Shown piece by piece: positions 44,715-55,417 of a stretch of DNA of 64,000 nt (positions within the stretch are counted from its first letter, which is position 1; each line of letters starts with the position of its first letter). The translations under genes and the position numbers were made by a program. The stretch spans positions 2,276,016 to 2,340,015 of the forward strand of contig JAJEKV010000017.1 of the NCBI GenBank assembly GCA_021234155.1. The letters run 5' to 3'. Below the pieces are notes generated by a model that saw only the letters and a list, made by a program, of their open reading frames with translations, did no database searches and was not told the origin of the DNA. Origin of the DNA: Isoetes taiwanensis (lineage: Eukaryota > Streptophyta > Lycopodiopsida > Isoetales > Isoetaceae).

Positions 44715-45130
44715 CAGTGGAAGATCATCAGTGGAAGACCTAAGGCATTGAAATCATCATATTTGAATTCGTTCAAGTCTTCAACTTTAGAGATGGATAT
44801 TACTTCACAACCAATTATGTTTGCCATCTTCTGAGCCAACCTTCTCTTGCCAGTATCACTAGGTTCACCAATTTCGACAACAATCGGCAGTCCCTTTGCA
44901 GTTAGAAGTGTTTAAATAGCTTGAACAGCTAGAAGCAAGCCCCTGTCAAAATTGAACAATTCACAAAGAGGAAGAAGCTTAAGAGTTTGCTTTGAGGAGC
45001 TGTCTCCGACATCTTGAGTGCCACCGGAAAGAACTTGGTGAACTTGGTGCGACTTGCCATGAGCCATGTTGCAATCAGCCCACACCGCAGATTCATGCTT
45101 GGATTTTGCAGCCGAGAGCCCAAGCAGCCT
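44715..45130 (-). pseudogene. Fragment resembling the uridine-kinase-like P-loop domain of TTM-type proteins
   Basis: On the minus strand one frame is open from about 45130, interrupted by a single TAA near 44910. It reads SAAKSKHESAVWADC, then LLPLCELFNFDRGLLLAVQA, KGLPIVVEIGEPSDTGKRR, LAQKMANIIGCEVIS and EDLNEFKYDDFNALGLP. The order (F-x-(R/K)-G-(F/L) helix, I-V-V-x-(V/I)-x-G-P-S-G-x-G-K-T loop, G-C-E-V-I-S strand, then a D-F-x-A-L segment) fits the N-terminal uridine-kinase-like domain of plant triphosphate tunnel metalloenzyme proteins. Here the P-loop is degenerate: GEPSDTGKR lacks the second glycine position and the S/T after lysine. The match stops at about 44720, near the foldback terminus. 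Family call by memory of motifs; moderate certainty. Confidence 0.5.
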
Positions 45131-45394
45131 GTTCCGAAATCAATATGCTGTCACTTCTCTCAGTTTCGGATGCTTCCTATAGGCTTGCCCCTGCAGACCG
45201 GATTCCAATCCGTCATACTTCAGCAATCGATCTCTTCTCTTATCGATTCTCCTTCCCCCGTCACTCTCTGGGCGCCGCTCCCTTTTCCTCCTTTTGTTGC
45301 TTTCTTCTGACACGGTTTTCCCTTTTCTGAATTGTTGCGTGTACCCTCTTGAACATCGACACCTGTCTCAATTGTAAAAAGCTAATATTTCAAC

Positions 45395-46134
45395 ATTCTC
45401 CCCCTTAGCCTTTACAATCCATAACCCCTACTTGGGACATAGCAGTCATCAATTTAAGTCCAGAAAGAACCTTTGTGAGCATATCAGCTTGCTGCAAATT
45501 TGTTGGTATATATTCCACACTTATCTCCCCCTTTTCCACTTCATCTCGTATGAAATGACGGTGTATCTCAATATATTTAGTTCGGGAGTGATGAACTGGG
45601 TTTTTGGTCATCGCTACTCCGCTTTTGTTATCGCAGAATAATGTGGTGGCACCTACTGACAAATTCCCTAGTTCCTTAAGCATTCTGCGTAACCAAATTA
45701 TTTCGATGCCCGCCATACGGACCTTTGCCACATCGGGCTTCTACGCTAGATTTGGCAACACACTCCTGCTTCTTGCTTGCCCATGATATTGCAGCATTTC
45801 CAAGCTTACATATATACCCAGAAGTAGACTTCCTGTCATCCACATCTCCTCCGCAATCTGCATCTGCATATCCAATTAACCTGTTTTCTGCAGTTTTTGA
45901 GAAGCAAATCCCATGCGTCATCGTTCCTTTCAAGTACCTAAGTACTCTCTTTGCCGCCAACCAATGTTGTACCCCGGGTTGTTATTATGCCTGCTAAGTA
46001 AATTAACCGCATACATGATGTTCGGCCGGGTACAATTTGCAATATAAAGCAAACAACCAATCAGGGATCTATATGGTCTAGCTTCCATTTCCTTTGCCTC
46101 TTCAAGTGTTTTTGGACACATTTCCTTGCAAATC
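45395..46134 (-). pseudogene. Ty1/copia remnant: end of RT and RNase H
   Basis: Minus-strand frames read, in order, YRSLIGCLLYIANCTRPNIM and AVNLLSRH (RT thumb, 46110-46000); AAKRVLRYLKGTMTHGI, YADADCGGDVDDRKSTSGYI and SWASKKQECVAKSSVEA (RNase H, 45960-45740); then LFCDNKSGVAMTKNPVHHSR and HFIRDEVEKGEISVEYIPT with QQADMLTKVL (to 45440). Two or more frameshifts break it. It is cut at 46134 by the start of the gypsy LTR, so its 5' part should continue beyond the right edge of the window. Confidence 0.9.
45396..45406 (-). promoter_or_regulatory. Polypurine tract and 3' LTR start of the minus-strand Copia
   Basis: On the minus strand AAGGGGGAGAA is followed immediately by TGTTG at 45395, the usual PPT/3'-LTR junction of plant Copia elements. 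The far end of that LTR was not located. Confidence 0.8.
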
Positions 46135-47746
46135 TGTGACGTTCCAAGTATTTATACGGTATAAGTATAAATATGTTGACATGTCACCAGGGATACATAC
46201 GCCACATGGGGTATGGGAACCTAGGTGGTTCACTTAAAAAGGGATTAAATTAGCTATGCTAATTTAATTATTGACAATAATAACCTATAATTAAGGAACT
46301 AATATTTAAAAACCATAATTAATCTAATTATGGTTTGGGAAGGCGCCACGTGGCCACCCTCGATTGGTTAGCATGATAATGCTAATTGGGGTCAATAGGG
46401 TGGATCACCACCCCCATATCAGCCACAACTCACCTTGAGCAGTGGAGCGCCACCCTTGTGACCAGAGCTGAGCGCCACCCTGAATCTCACACAAGCTAAA
46501 CACCAAGACCAAGCAGATGGAGATCCCTAATGACAACGGGTCGAGCCGAAATACAGGTGGGTGGCTAGTGTAGTTGTGAATTCTAGGATAGCGGGCACCT
46601 GTTTGGGTTGTTGGTCTATTCTCTCTGTGTTTACTCGTAGGAACTAACCCTTGATTGTAAAGGTAGGTTCTCTATATATTTCGATTCTGGTTTTGCTTGT
46701 AATGGATGGATTGGTGGTTGTTAGCCTAGTGTTACTCTGAAAATGGGGAATTAAGGGGGGTAGAGACCTCTGAGGCTATTTATTGTAGTATGCTCCTAGA
46801 TAGAGCCCTGTATTATCTCGTTAAATGCGGCCTGTGCACAAGAGCCCATCGGGTCATAGATGCTATGGTACCGGCTTAGCAGCACCGGACAAGGAACACA
46901 GATGGTGAAGTGGAGGTGGGGTCTTGCACGAACATAAAAGGCTCTGGGACTCCTATAGCGAGCTAGACCTCGATAGCCCGGTCACGTAGGGGGCGGGTAT
47001 GGGTCCGACACTCCACAGGTGGGAAGGTGTGACCCGTATGGGGCACCTTGCACTTTGAGTAGATTTAGGGCGAGTAAGTCGGGATGCGGATGCGGGGGGC
47101 TGATGCGCGCACGTATTCTCTAGCTCGCCCATGGAGCCACCGTGATTCGGAAGGGGCGCTTCCCCGACCGCCTCATCGGACCGGGACTTCATGAACCCCG
47201 GAGTAGGCTCGCGAGGGTGATGCCTCGAGCCCGCGTCTCCGGAAGGCTATAGCGGCGCCATAGCGTGAATTGACCCATCCGCAAAGTGTGCACGGGAGGG
47301 GGCGGATGGAGTGGACAACCCTAGCCAATGTTCTATGCCAGCCAACGCCATGTCAAGATTCTGTCTGTTGATCTCTTGAGGCCTAGCCGTCAGTCGATCC
47401 TCACTGGAGTCTGAACCGGGGTAGAACCATGGGTTTGGGGTGTTTTCCTAGGTTTAGATGCATATTCTTTGCCGTTGGTATTTGGATGGATATGCCACCC
47501 TTCGTGGTGGTTATTTATACGTGATTTATGCTGTGTGCTAACCCTTGTATTCACGCTTCCGCGACGTAGGAGCCCCATTGAAGGCGTGGGCCGAATGACC
47601 CCTTCGTGTCCTTCTCTCGGGCATCATATTATAGATGGCCCGAAATAGACGGAGGGCCCTGCTCATGGCGAGTTGGTCGCCATGGGAGGAAAAGTCCCGT
47701 ATGTATATCGCGTCAGGGTCGTTATATGTTCGTGGAGGCGTCCACG
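46135..47746 (+). mobile_element. 5' LTR of the large gypsy element (family copy C)
   Basis: Starts TGTGACGTTCCAAGTATT and is about 1.61 kb long, similar to copy D at 62543 throughout and more distantly to copy B. The end is less clear than in copy B: GGCGTCCACG directly before TTGGTATCGAGC. Confidence 0.88.
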
Positions 47747-47747
47747 T

Positions 47748-47758
47748 TGGTATCGAGC
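47748..47758 (+). promoter_or_regulatory. Primer-binding site of the large gypsy element
   Basis: TGGTATCGAGC, one base short of the canonical TGGTATCAGAGC (A of CAG missing). Confidence 0.8.
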
Positions 47759-48179
47759 CGTGATTTCGGTTTTTCGAAATCATAAGACCGACCAAACCCT
47801 AACTCGCTAGTTCGGTAGTTAGGAGAGAGAATTAAGCAAGAGTGATTGTTTAAGTCTTTCATGTTTGAATTGGTGCTAGGTTAAGGTAATAGACTGTAAT
47901 TTCTAAGGAAGTCTAGGCTGCCTGGAGGACCCAAGTTTCGAGGAGCCATAACTTTTTGTAGGTAGCTCGGATGAAGGCAAAAACGGCTCCAATGGACCGG
48001 GCACCTCTCAAATACCCTAGGGGGCACGTCTCCCGAGGCAAAACGGACAACAGGCCGCCGAAAAACAAAAAGGGGCGCTGAGGTATCCGAGGGTGTTTCT
48101 TTTTGAAAATAAAACGTGATATAAACACGTCGGCCCCATGCGGTTGGCGTATTTTATCTGGCGCTGCTTTGAAATTTTT

Positions 48180-49775
48180 TTAAAAAAAAAAAAATTTTTT
48201 TAATTTTTAATAAAAAGTCAAAAGTTAAAATTTGAATTTTGAAGTGTCTTTTCGGGCGTGTGTTTCTTTTGAGCGCTTTTTTCCGCCATAGCCGCCGGAC
48301 CTAAGCTCCACATCCGCCATAGCCGACCTCGACGTCTTCCTTGCACCTGCCCTACACCCCGGTGCCCTCGATTACCCCTTCGCGCCGTCCCGCCTTGCTG
48401 AGCGCCTCCTTTCTCCTTTCTCCCTTGTTGTCCCTATAAAGTACGACATGCCGCGCTTCAAGCTGACCGTAGATCTGAAGAAACTGAATATATATCAGTT
48501 GTTTGCTATCTTAGTCGAGCATCTTGCTGAGGAAGACCCTATGATAGATACCATTCTTAACCTTTTTGTCAAGCACTTTGTCGAGGGCCGACGAGTCCCC
48601 TACCCTATCTTCTTGGATGGATTCTAGATGGCACTGTTGAAACCGGGGCGGGACATTTTCAAAAATGAAACTATTGAGGCTTTCATTCCAAGAAAAGGTG
48701 GGAAGGTTAAAGTATTCCTGGTAGGTAAGTACACGACCCCTCCCCAAATAGTAAAAGCGATCCATCCTTAGGTCCGGTGGAGCGCTGGCTATTTGGTGCA
48801 AGTCTTCTAGTCGGGCCAGATGCATGATCCTCTGAGCTTCGTTCCGACTAAGCTCCACAGGGTCTTCATCTGGTCCTGGCGAGGAATAAAACTTAACCAC
48901 AGCCCATGCACGGTCCGGCTGCTCCACGAGAGTGTAATCCTGACCGGCTTCATTCAACTTGAGGAGGAAGTTTTTTTTTAAATTTTTAATAAAAAGTCAA
49001 AAGTTAAAATTTGAATTTTGAAGTGTCTTTTCGGGCGTGTGTTTCTTTTGAGCGCTTTTTTCCGCCATAGCCGCCGGACCTAAGCTCCACATCCGCCATA
49101 GCCGACCTCGACGTCTTCCTTGCACCTGCCCTACACCCCGGTGCCCTCGATTACCCCTTCCAGCGCCCGTCCGCCTTTGGCGCCTCCTTTTCTCCTTTCT
49201 CCCTTGTTGTCCCTATAAAAGTACGACATCTTTGCGCTTCAAAGCCGACCGTAGATCAAGAAACCGAATATATATCGGTTGTTTCTTTGTCTTAGTCGAG
49301 CATCTTGCCGAGGAAGACCCTATGATAGATACCATTCTTAACCTTTTTGTCAAGCACTTTGTCGAGGGCCGACGAGGTCCCCTACCCTATCTTCCACTTC
49401 AACCCAGGCGCTTCCTCCTCAAGTTGAATGAAGCCGGTCGGGGATTACACTCTCGTGGGAGCAGCGGACCGTGCATGGGCTGTGGTTAAGTTTTATTCCT
49501 CCCCGGGACCAGATGAAGACCCTGTGGAGCTTAGTCGAGCGAAGCTCGGGAGGATCATGCATCCGCCCGACTAGAAGACTTGCACCAAATAGCCCGGTAG
49601 CTCCACCGGACCTAAGGATGGATCGCTTTTTACTATTTGGGGAGGGTCGTGTACTTACCTACCAGGAATACTTTAACCTTCCCACCTTTTCTTGGAATGA
49701 AAGCCTCAATAGTTTCATTTTGAAAATGTCCCCCGGTTTCAACGGTGCCATCTAGAATCCATCCAAGAAGATATC
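48180..49775. repeat. Duplication with internal inversion (A-B' / A-B)
   Basis: Block A (about 48195-48610) recurs directly at about 48975-49395. Block B (about 49400-49773) recurs inverted at 48610-48967. So the order is A, inverted B, A, B. The copies are nearly identical except at clusters of small differences, many at CTG or CAG triplets. Either a recent rearrangement or an assembly artefact. Confidence 0.85.
48448..48628 (+). pseudogene. ORF 'MPRF' copy 1, truncated by the inverted block
   Basis: Unidentified protein. A CTATAAAG box (48434-48441) precedes ATG 48448, which opens MPRFKLTVDLKKLNIYQLFA and then LVEHLAEEDPMIDTILNLFV and KHFVEGRR before leaving block A and stopping in the inverted block B. 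The rest of the protein is encoded on the opposite strand at 48957-48600 because of the inversion: LNEAGQDYTLVEQPDRAWAV, PPDLRMDRFYYLGRGRVLTY and YFNLPTFSWNESLNSFIFEN. No family recognised. The N terminus resembles a short frame near 19867 in the ParB-like island (PKFGIKLKKLN). Confidence 0.45.
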
Positions 49776-49900
49776 GGGACGCGGCGGGCCGATTATCATA
49801 CCGAGATTGGTAGGCGTACTCAAGTGCGTTTGAGAGAGAGGCTAGGGCTGAAGAGCGAGGCGGCTCCTAAAGGAAGGCGAAGACTCCCATGGCCCGACAA
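49220..49900 (+). pseudogene. ORF 'MPRF' copy 2, collinear but frameshifted
   Basis: Same unidentified protein as copy 1 with A and B in natural order, so it spans from the LKK-like N terminus through LNEAGRGLHS, PPDLRMDRF and YFNLPTFSWNESLNSFI. The frame shifts repeatedly, chiefly where copy 1 has CTG or CAG and copy 2 has CG, CC or CGG. A continuation reads LRERLGLKSEAAPKGRRR near 49830. Predicted natural length is at least 220 residues. Confidence 0.4.
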
Positions 49901-50184
49901 AGTGAGCACGGCGGGGGAGCAGCTAGGCCATCAGCCAGGAGGAGCAAAGCAGCAGAATTTTGATGATAGGCGGCCCGGGACCTAGGTGCGGCTCAACGCG
50001 TCGAATCCCGGACAAACCCCGTTGATGTAAACCAAGCCGCCAACCCACAGCGAGCCGACCGGGCGCAATGGCAGGAGACCTAAAAAGGACCAAATCTAGA
50101 CCGGTTAGGGGTGGGGTGAACTACAAGACCCGATTGCAACGGGATGCTACGATCGCCAAGAAGACCTCGGCTCAGAGAAGGGAG

Positions 50185-50565
50185 TTGATCGTGGAGCGCA
50201 CAAAGCATCCTTCGACGGGGAGGTAAATCCATTCGGCCGCTCAAAGGCGACCCTTAAGCCCTTGAAGCCCCATAGGCTCGACCGGTGCACGGTAGCTCTT
50301 CGGAGATACGCAAAGTATCGAAGACTACCGAGCCATTGATCCGTCGGCTTCCCTTCCGGCGACTTCGTCGCGGGGAGATCGCCGAGAATTCAAGACCGAC
50401 TTGCGGTTTCAAGCCTTTGCGGTCCTTGCATTACAAGAGGCTGCCGAGGCATACCTGATTGAGCTTTTGAGCGACGCCAACTTGTGTGCCATACATGCGA
50501 AGCGGGTTACTATTATGCCCAAGGACCTTCACTTGGCACGAAGGATCCGAGGGGATCTTAGATGA
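50185..50565 (+). pseudogene. Histone H3-like gene, frameshifted, inside the gypsy element
   Basis: Core nucleosomal histone fold, broken. The last 58 codons (50389-50565) are intact: FKTDLRFQ, then [27 protein letters not shown] and LARRIRG before the stop, collinear with the C-terminal half of histone H3. Upstream, in shifting frames, come an ERTK...STGR tail resembling ARTK...STGG, then KPHR, TVAL, a RKY-like block and LPF near 50270-50370, in H3 order. Departures from canonical H3 are LLSDAN for FEDTN in loop 1, KDLHLA for KDIQLA and a GDLR terminus. The coding length of about 380 bp matches H3 (about 136 codons). It lacks introns in the readable part, suiting a retrocopy or a TE-captured gene. 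Confidence 0.8.
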
Positions 50566-50663
50566 TTAGGCGCTCGTATTCTAGTTGTATAAATTTTGTA
50601 ATTTATCGATGTACTAGCCCCATTTTTGGGTTTGTGAATACAAAAAATATATATTTTGAAAAA

Positions 50664-50713
50664 AAACTAGCAAAAAGGCACGCCAGAGGCCATAGAAAAT
50701 AAAGGTGCAGGAA
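50664..50713. repeat. Inverted copy of the 36181-36229 repeat
   Basis: Reverse complement of 36181-36229, immediately 3' of the histone-like gene. Confidence 0.8.
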
Positions 50714-51019
50714 AATTAGGGCAAGGTAATTGGATACAAAAAGATAATTAAATTGTCTTTTACTAACTCTGCGTTTAAGGTACCAATATTTCCTAGTTTT
50801 GGAAGGGCATGATATGAGGTTGTTGTCGCCATCTTTGGATTGTGTTGTAAAGTTTTACATGATGTCTTTGAATAATCAATCAGAGCATCAGCTCGAACAA
50901 AAGCAAGCGAGTTTATCTTGCACCAAGTCAGAGGCATGCATTAGAGCGAAGTGTTAAATGTAACATTTTGTCTTATGTCTGCTCTCATTTATGTATCACA
51001 TCTTATTTTGTTGCCGCAG

Positions 51020-51214
51020 AGATTGCTTAAGGTTAAGAAAATTAAAAGGAAAATGGAAGAAATTGAGAGAGACCATGAACTACACGTACAGAAGCTGGAG
51101 GCCAGACATGATGCTTCTGTTTCTGACAATGGAAGACCTCTGTTTGGTCTTCTTGCAACCTTACCTATAGGAAATGGCAATAACTTTTTACTGTGCAGTT
51201 TAGAAAAGAAATAG
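51020..51214 (+). other. Exon-like coiled-coil ORF, unidentified
   Basis: A TTTTGTTGCCGCAG acceptor at 51019 precedes a 64-codon frame reading RLLKVKKIKRKMEEIERDHE and LHVQKLEARHDASVSDNG, then a stop at 51214. The charged, heptad-like start suggests a coiled coil. It looks like the last exon of a host gene carried into the element; no upstream exon was identified. Confidence 0.35.
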
Positions 51215-54200
51215 GCATCTATTACTAATGCCATAGGGAAAGCGTTAAGTGCTACCGAATACTTGCATGACTTTAAACCTATCATTCTATTACCTTCGAG
51301 CATATATAGATACTCATTTACAACCAACACGAACAACTTCCAAGTCATTACAATACATAAGTCAATTATAACTGAAAGTGTATTGCATGTCATTTCTATT
51401 CTGCTTACACTTGCATCATATCTTCATTCAGACTCCGAAGGACATGCAGGAAGAATTTGCATGCTCAAAAATAAGAACTTAAGAACTCCAAGCTACAGAG
51501 ATCATCACCGCATGTCATGGAGCTTCGTCCTCATATAATAAGTGTTTCACATACGCACCTGCATATAGCCAGTCAACAAATAATGCATGATGGTTTTGAA
51601 AGAACGCGGGTTTGCTAGTTCAAGTACTTGGCATTGGCTCCTCGAATGACATATCAAGACAACAAAAGAATGGAAAACCGTCAAATGTCCATGGATCTTA
51701 AGAGATAATTGCATGAGCCATAGACAAAGGTTTCTAAAGATTGATCCTTTTGCCAGGCGACATTGATGTCATCAAATTGGGATCACTCTCACGCTATAGC
51801 CCTAGTGTACTAAATTAAGCTTGCCCATTGTAATCAAAAGGCAAAAGGTGTAAGAATAAGAATGAGCACTTGAGGCTTTAAGCTGCGAGAAACTCTTGAG
51901 CGTGATACTTGAGGCTTTAAGCTGCAGAGAGCACTCAACATGATATTCGCATATGCATGTTATATTTTCTACATTCAAGCTCACTATCATAATACACGAG
52001 ATGAGATCTTAACAGACAAGCGTGAAGAAACCTTGGACATAGATAGGCACTTGTCCCACTTTGGAACCAAAATGTAATAATGCAGGTGCTCAATGCAATG
52101 ATGCCAAAACAAAAATGTCACTATGTCGCCAGCTAGAAGGTCTTGATGCCGCTAGGTTTACCAGTTTGAGCTGAACCAATCTATATTTTGCATGCAAAGT
52201 AGATCAAATGCAAAATAATAAAGAATAAAAATGAGCTCATCTTTTTGCCCGTGCAACCATCATTCTAAGCTACCATTTGAATATCCTTAGTATCATACAA
52301 GGTTGGCATTCTATACCGCTCTATTTGTAAAAAGAATAGTTAATCGCATCAACATCTTATTTCTTTCATGCATCCTTTCTAAAATGGTTGGGCTGTTCAC
52401 ATGTTGTCTTTGAAGGGCGTATGCATCTAGAAGAACTGCTCCGAGTAAAGATTCTAGCTTCTACAACAACATGTGTCATCTCTCGTAGAAACGAGAACCA
52501 GCTGAAAAAAGCAATCCAACATCAAGCTTGTTCAAAGCCCGAAAAAAGATTTGGAAATGCACGAGAATCTATATTTTACGATTATCGGGTTATTCTAGAA
52601 AAAATTGCATAGACTTACCAATGCAAGATCTAGGTCTATTTGTTCTTTTGCAATCACAATAATTGTTTTATCTTCCCGGATCCAAGAGCATCCTGCATGT
52701 GTATGCACCGCAATAAGGGAAACGCACAAGGGTTGCCATAGGCTGTGAAACTCAAAGGGCGGGCATGCTAGAATAAAACACGATGGAGACGACAAGAGTG
52801 CGTACGAAATAACACATCATAGCTGCAAATAAGCTCCAACCGAGGTTCGGACAGAGCGGGTTATATATGGAATCATTACGAGAGAAATTGATCCGCTCCA
52901 ACATCATCGTTTCCGGCTTGTACCAGGTCCCCTTATAAACAAATCCGGTTAATCACGGACATGTGGCCGATACTTGTCTTAGACATACGCTGCCTAATAG
53001 GATCACAAAGACACAAGCAACTGGATCATCGGCCGATTTGGCTATAGAAAAGTCAATCACATGCGGTTTAGCCTTAGATCGATCTGCCATTTTTGTCCTT
53101 CAACTATTTTTATCTTTGGAAAAGCAAATCCGGACTATTTCTCTAAGAACAACAGATCTAGACTACGGATCATATGCGGATGCCCAATGCCTTAGCCGAT
53201 GCGGCCTTAGCGGATGCCATCCGAGGAAAACCCAAGCGGCAATGGCAATGGCAATTGGCGAGGCACTAAGAAAACCTTGTGGGGGCGGACGGAAGATGCA
53301 AAATCTTTGCCTCCGAGAAATGCACGGAATAGAAGCGGTTGAAACCTAAAAAGAATTAAATCAAAGCTTTTAGAATAAGAATGAGAGCAAATGATTTCGT
53401 TACAAAGGAACAATGAGAATGAGCTCAAGACACTTGAGCAAAGCCTAGAAAGAACGCTAATGGAAAAGCATGAACTTGAGAAATCTGCCCAAGTTTTTTT
53501 GATGAAAAGCGGAGTCATTCTTATTCCATGTGAATGATTTACATACGGGCTATTTATAATAAGAGCTATGACTTAACTAAACATGTTCATTCATTTTGCG
53601 GGATGACTTAATTGAGGTGGTTTGAGAAATGAAAGGTGCAAGCCATATTGTTGAAAGCGCATTGCAAGAGAAGATTAATGAACAAGAAAGATAGGAGCAA
53701 GCAATGCCGCAAAGCATTGCTTTATTGGAATAACAAATTATATCACAACTTGATTGGAATGTCAACGAGTTTTGCATATCAAAACGTAAACTGGAGGAAG
53801 AAATGAACTAGCTGGAGGACGAGGAAAACCGAGCTATGCCCATAAGCTTGTGCATTGGTTTCCATCGGAATCTTTGAAAAAGGTTTAGAAAACCCCTTTT
53901 TCCAATTATTTATGCTTTTAATCATGTCATTCGGATACAAAGCCCCTAGATGGTTGCCGCTGAAAAAATAGTGTTAGAGATCAAAAGCCGGTCAAGTATC
54001 AGCTCGAAGAAAAGCAAGTACAACGATTTGAAAGAGATTTTCAACAAAAGCGATCGGTGAAATATGAAGATTTATAGCCCCCGCCCATGTAGGATAAAAC
54101 CATGTCTAGAAACCCATCACATTCATGTCCTCTATCCCGGATATGTATGTAGGAAATGAACAATATCGGACGACAAAGGGAAATGCCGCCATGCAAGTTA

Positions 54201-54870
54201 CGCCATATTGAACCCGCCATAGTTTACGGAAAAGAACCCCGTTGCAAAAAGAGTGGCAAATGCAAAAACTTAAGCGGCAGGATCGTGAGCTAAGGAAAAA
54301 GCGGGAATGCCAGGATAATAGGAATCGAAGCTTTGGGTCCTAATATAGAAGGCATTAAGTCAAAGCAAACGGCAATCTAGAGGCAAACTGGGCTTTATCT
54401 CGAAAACAAAAAGCGGAGCATCGGCCGGAATGAAAAAGCTAGCAATAAATTAACCGGCGTTATGCAACAACCTCTAGAAGCGAAAAAAAAACACGGCTAA
54501 ATAGCGAGTAAATTAAGAACCCGCGGCTGTAGCAAAAGGGAGGAGAAATCAAAGCAAGAGAGGGGCTTCTGGTGAGATAGGAGCTTGGCGGCGTCCTTAA
54601 CATCTGCTTGGCGGCGCCCTTCGGCATCTCCGGTGGGAAATTTTGGTTCTTTTTCTAATTTTCGCTAGCCCTAGATCGTAAAAATAAAAGATCTAACGGT
54701 GGAAGATAATGCCACATCATTGTTTCTGAGGTGGAACCACAAGCGTGGATAGGCTAGAATTTGAGGAAAGAAATGCGAGGGCTTGGTTAATTTGGCGTGC
54801 TAAAAATATATATATATGTTATTAAATAAATAATAATTTTAATAATAATTTTGGGGAAGCGTGCCAAAAA
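51215..54870. other. Internal DNA of the gypsy element without supported genes
   Basis: AT-rich to 52.9 kb, then more mixed. Scattered short frames on both strands show no recognised motif. A near-direct repeat GCGTGATACTTGAGGCTTTAAGCTGC-like occurs near 51870 and 51903. It may be foreign or host DNA inserted in the element. Confidence 0.45.
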
Positions 54871-54872
54871 AG

Positions 54873-54880
54873 TATAAAAC
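54873..54880 (+). promoter_or_regulatory. TATA box before ORF 54890
   Basis: GTATAAAACCC followed by a T-rich tract and GGCCATTAGGGTTT (telo-box complement). Confidence 0.45.
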
Positions 54881-54889
54881 CCTTTTTTT

Positions 54890-55417
54890 TTGGCCATTAG
54901 GGTTTCATTTTTTCTTCTTGTTCCAGCGCCTTCTTCCTCCTCCTTTGCCTTCACTCCTCATGGCTTGCCCAACCCTGCGGCGTGGTGGTATGTAGGCGGA
55001 GAGCATTGGGACCCTGCGGTTCCCTTTGATCTTCTTCATCCCTACACCCGGCCCGGAGTAGATCTTTATCTCAACATGCAGGCCCACCCGGACTATTACG
55101 CCTTCCTTGGTTCTATGGAGAGGAGATTGTGCCATGCGTTGGTAATGATGACGATGAGCAGCTTTACCGACTTCCACACCTTACACCAGATGTTGGGGGT
55201 GATGATCATGCGTAACGTCATCAAAGGGCATCGGACGGCGAGGACTGGCCTCCCTATTGCCACAATAGATCGGAAACTTTGTTTGAGGTTCGTTCATGGC
55301 AGCCATTATTATGGACCCGATTACATAGAGGATGAGGAGATCCTGCCGAGCTTTCTTCTACACCTCTACCTCGACCCGGAAGATGACAGAAGTAGATCAA
55401 TGGCGGGGATTTTGTGA
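54890..55417 (+). CDS. Unidentified 175-codon ORF within the gypsy element
   Basis: The longest clean frame in the element's extra DNA. The track-like start at 54890 is a non-ATG codon close to the TATA box; the first ATG in frame would be inside, at NMQ or MERR, so the true start may be downstream or spliced. The protein reads HGLPNPAAWWYVGGEHWDPA, then DLLHPYTRPGVDLYLNMQAH, ERRLCHALVMMTMSSFTDFH and PIATIDRKLCLRFVHGSHYY, and ends DPEDDRSRSMAGIL. No known family recognised. It is not gag or pol by motif. Confidence 0.4.
   Translation: MAIRVSFFLLVPAPSSSSFAFTPHGLPNPAAWWYVGGEHWDPAVPFDLLHPYTRPGVDLYLNMQAHPDYYAFLGSMERRLCHALVMMTMSSFTDFHTLHQMLGVMIMRNVIKGHRTARTGLPIATIDRKLCLRFVHGSHYYGPDYIEDEEILPSFLLHLYLDPEDDRSRSMAGIL

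Noticed and set aside
50185-50565. Centromeric histone CENH3
   Set aside because: The readable part keeps the FKTDLRFQ loop region and the MPKD block of ordinary H3 and lacks a longer loop 1 typical of CENH3, though loop-1 flanking residues are unusual. Only H3-like is supported.
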